Positions 17,432-20,066 of a stretch of DNA of 20,066 nt are shown piece after piece (the stretch's first letter is position 1; every line of letters starts with the position of its first letter). A model generated the notes under the pieces. That model was not told the origin of the DNA. It saw nothing but the letters and a program-made list of their open reading frames with translations, and searched no databases. Origin of the DNA: Pelargonium nanum (Eukaryota > Streptophyta > Magnoliopsida > Geraniales > Geraniaceae); assembly GCA_036897485.1 (NCBI GenBank), contig JAYMTF010002014.1:1-20066 (forward strand), in the 5' to 3' direction. A program made the translations under genes and the position numbers.

Positions 17432-17601
17432 CCAGACAGTTTCTCCATTTTAGCCCAACAAAAAACTCAAAAGCAATCAGATTCTCTTACTTGCTAATCT
17501 AATCTTATCTGCAACAACATCTTCAATCTCTCTCATACTCTGTTTCTCAAATCTGCCATCTACATTCTCATTATTCTATTCATTTCTTCAATTCTTCATC
17601 A

Positions 17602-18273
17602 ATGGCAGATCAAACCAACGATGCCCACATTGTGGTCGAAATTCCGGTAGACGAGGAGCACCAGCAAAAGCTGAGCCTCTCGATCTCCTCCGCAATCCAG
17701 CAGCACCCGCTGACGGAGATCTCCCGGAGCCCCGGCCACCTCCTCCTCCTCAAGCTCTGGCAGCGGGAGGAGGACCTGTACGGACGGCGGATGGCCCGGA
17801 AGGAGACCCGAATGGACTCGGTCCGGCGAGAGATCTTCCAGCTGTGCTGCTTCTTCTTCCTCTTCCACGGCCTCTTCTTGACCGTCCTCTTCACCTCTCT
17901 TAACAGCCCCGAGGAGGGACGGTCCTGCCACAAGTGGTGGCTCCCGGCGGTGGTGTCGGTGTCCACCTCCGTTGTGCTCGTGTTTTTGGTGCAGGTGAAG
18001 CTATTTAGATACTGGAAGGTGAGCGAGCAGTTGGGGAGGGAGAGGAGCGAGAACAGAGCAGTGACACGGTGTATTCAAGAACTGAGAATGAAAGGAGCGA
18101 GCTTTGATCTGTCGAAGGAGCCGGCGAGGAGCGGGAAGAAGATGAAGAGCTCGAGCGTGGAGATTAAGTGGAAGCCGATTAGTTGGTGTAGTCAGTATCT
18201 GATCACCATTTGCCTTGTGTGCTTTTCAGGTCTGGTGGTTCCGGCTTGCCGGCTCATCCTCTGCGGGATCTGA
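17602..18273 (+). CDS. Plant membrane protein of unknown function, three predicted membrane segments
   Basis: A single open frame of 223 residues from a clear ATG (CATCAATGGCAG). I do not recognise a named family, though the conserved-looking core (LLLLKLWQREEDLYGRR, then RRMARKETRMDSVRREIFQ) suggests a plant-specific membrane protein. Residues 1-45 are acidic and polar; 46-78 are basic and charged. Membrane segments lie at about 79-100 (QLCCFFFLFHGLFLTVLF), 112-134 (WWLPAVVSVSTSVVLVFLV) and 195-219 (WCSQYLITICLVCFSGLVV). Between the second and third lies a basic, probably cytosolic loop with SEQLGRERSENRAVTRCIQE, likely helical. There is no signal peptide. The first half is GC-rich. Upstream MSA-type sites suggest expression in dividing cells. 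Function is unknown. Confidence 0.88.
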   Translation: MADQTNDAHIVVEIPVDEEHQQKLSLSISSAIQQHPLTEISRSPGHLLLLKLWQREEDLYGRRMARKETRMDSVRREIFQLCCFFFLFHGLFLTVLFTSLNSPEEGRSCHKWWLPAVVSVSTSVVLVFLVQVKLFRYWKVSEQLGRERSENRAVTRCIQELRMKGASFDLSKEPARSGKKMKSSSVEIKWKPISWCSQYLITICLVCFSGLVVPACRLILCGI

Positions 18274-19415
18274 TGATTTTGGTCACAACTTCAAGATTCA
18301 AAAGAGTATGGAATTGTTGGAAATAATTGAATTTGGAATTGTGGGTTTTGGTCTCTGGTTTGTTGTTCTGATCTGGAGATTGTGATAATTTTAGGAGGAT
18401 CTGAGAGATTGATCGATAAGATTGTATATCAGATCAGAAGCTGCTTAGCGTTTGAGGTAAATTTTGATGATCATATATGAGTTGCCCATGTGTTTTGGGA
18501 AGATCTTGAAAAATGGTTGTCGGGTTTTGGATTCGCAGGTTGGGATCTTCCGTGTGAAAGCAGTGAAATGCAGGCCAGTACCCTGAAAACTGGGTTGTTG
18601 GGAATGAAGCAGTTGGGTCCGATCACAAGTCAATGGGCAATTCATTTGATTGAGAGCAGTGAGCACCACAACTTGTGTGCCCAATCTTGTGTTGCTGGCT
18701 GGATGTGTGTACATCTCAATTGTATTCTTCAACAATGGAATTCAATTTTGCAGTATTACTCAGTCAATTTACATTATTGTTATTTGGAAAAGTATTTTTA
18801 TGTTTATTTTTTACAGGTAATTGATTTTGTTAATGAATTCATTACAACCCTGTATTTGTAGTACCAAAAAGTCAGCAGTGAATCCTTTATTCTGAGACTC
18901 ACTGTGTTAGTAGTTTTTACCCATTAGCTACAGAAACTAACAATCCTGACATATCTCATGAGGTTTCTAGTTATCCCATGTTATGTGTGTGCTGTCTCAA
19001 TCCGCCAACATCACTTTCAATTTCATGGTTTGGCATCCATCACCTCTCCACATGGCATGCAATAAAATTATTGAAAATTTTCTTAGGCATCTTCCACTTG
19101 ATTTTCTTTCATAATTTATTTGTACACACAGGACATAATAAACTTATGCCCCCTGATACATTCCCTTTTGGCTTTGGACAAATCACTGGGTTCTTTTTTC
19201 TATTTTTTTTTTTTTTTTTTGGTTACTGGTAGTGTTTTGGGTGGTAGTCAAAACATACCTAGTGTTTTGGCTGGGTATGGTTTGTTCAAATTGGGTATAG
19301 TTGTAGTGGAAAGAGGATGACTGTGTATTTAGTGATGACAGCTATGGCTTTTAAAGTGGGGAATGGAGGGTTTTTTCAATCTGTTTGGCTAGGTAATACA
19401 GTCTCACAACTTACC
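18274..19415. other. 3' region of the membrane-protein gene and intergenic DNA
   Basis: The first several hundred bases are probably 3' UTR, possibly with an intron (listed). An open frame at 18490-18861 matches no family I know. Near 19190-19220 is a T-rich tract with a run of about 18 T. 19100-19415 shows nothing else recognisable. Confidence 0.5.
18457..18538 (+). other. Possible 3' UTR intron of the membrane-protein gene
   Basis: A donor TTTGAG|GTAAATT and an acceptor after a T-rich stretch, TTTTGGATTCGCAG|GTTGG, bound an 82-base interval starting 183 bases after the stop codon. Both sites fit plant consensus. An intron more than about 55 bases after the stop could expose the mRNA to nonsense-mediated decay. 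Only transcript reads can confirm it. Confidence 0.3.
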
Positions 19416-19646
19416 CTATATCAGGTTCAAGGTTGTTGATGAACATGAACATAATGTTTTATCTCTAAAGTCCAAGAGTGTCAACATGTCCTCAAACTTT
19501 TCATAATATTCCTCAACAGTACCAGTGCTTTCCAAACAAGCTACAACAGACATGGAATTTGCATAAATACCATTAGTGAATCTATTTTGCAAAGCCAGCA
19601 CATAATCAACCCATTTAAGATCCATCACCCCCTTCCCTTTCACCAA
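19416..19646 (-). pseudogene. Retrotransposon gag fragment
   Basis: The minus strand reads LKWVDYVLALQNRFTNG, then CLESTGTVEEYYEKFEDMLTLL. This is the pattern of the plant retrotransposon gag domain: W-x-x-F/Y-x-x-A-L-x-x-R-F, a short spacer, then G-(S/T)-V-x-E-Y-x-x-x-F-E-x-L. Only about 60 residues of the domain survive, with no nearby protease, RT or LTR. It is most likely a Ty3/gypsy-type relic. The open frame ends soon after in unrelated sequence. Confidence 0.75.
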
Positions 19647-20066
19647 CCCATTAGAGAATGTTTGTGAGTGTATTCTGTAATATTTAGAAAACTCAAATTT
19701 GATTCACCAAATATAATTTATTAGTTTCTTGTAAATTAGAGAACCTGAAATCATCCATCACCCATTCACCATAAACTCGGATTTTGTCTACGAATTTTGT
19801 TTTTTCAAAATGAGTCTCAAGAACATCAAGAACAATTTACAGGGTATAATGAGCATTATTTAAATATTTTTTATCATGTGTCATGCACGTTATGAGAAAA
19901 TTATTCTTCCACTAGATTTAATTGACGGATAACAATTTATAAAGTTTAGAAGATATGTGATTTAAAAAATACAAGAAACTCATCTTATTTAAGTTAATAG
20001 TTTGAGTAATATGTATATCAGTTAACTGATATAATTTTATATCAGTTGCACTAATAAGGTGGTGAC
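19647..20066. other. AT-rich right edge
   Basis: Probably further decayed retrotransposon sequence next to the gag relic, but no domain could be read. It ends in a palindrome listed separately. Confidence 0.45.
20014..20047. repeat. Perfect 20-base palindrome plus a third half-site
   Basis: TATATCAGTTAACTGATATA (20014-20033) is its own reverse complement. The half unit TATATCAGTT occurs again at 20038-20047. It could be the meeting point of transposon ends or a chance AT-rich palindrome. Confidence 0.8.

Noticed and set aside
18490-18861. A 123-codon plus-strand frame after the membrane-protein gene.
   Set aside because: No family resemblance; it starts inside the possible 3' UTR intron and is better explained as untranslated sequence.

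Overview
The window is nuclear DNA of a flowering plant, most likely a eudicot. The evidence is intron-split genes with GT-AG junctions, plant-specific families (AAP amino acid permeases, a MYB80-type R2R3-MYB), AT-rich intergenic DNA and many plant transposon remnants. I cannot name the species.

Layout: 1-2571 is intergenic DNA with microsatellites and a CACTA-like transposon end. 2572-5119 holds AAP-A, an amino acid permease of seven coding exons. 5120-6428 is intergenic, with a dense TTGAC/GTCAA cluster. 6429-7358 is an intronless armadillo-repeat protein gene. 7539-8002 (minus) is a broken RNase H domain from a LINE. 8580-11245 holds AAP-B, a second permease of six exons. 11246-14687 is transposon-rich: a PIF/Harbinger-like element carrying a GGTCGACC-centred repeat, a CACTA-like end and a small LINE tail with a 13-bp target duplication. 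14688-15912 is MYB80, a tapetum/pollen regulator. 17602-18273 encodes a small membrane protein of unknown function, preceded by two MSA-type (MYB3R) sites. The right end has a retrotransposon gag remnant and a palindrome.

AAP-A and AAP-B are tandem paralogues in the same orientation and both resemble the AAP7 type. They probably act as plasma-membrane proton/amino-acid symporters. They share four intron positions but differ at two others. AAP-B has also been reshaped by a 302-bp duplication that copies the end of exon 3 with its splice donor, and by a hAT-like MITE inserted one base before a splice acceptor. The other genes show no shared pathway with the permeases.

I found no clearly new biological system. 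The most interesting signals are the transposon-made splice acceptor, the duplicated exon end, the reciprocal intron differences and the MSA pair. Splice models come from reading junctions by eye and are not backed by transcripts.
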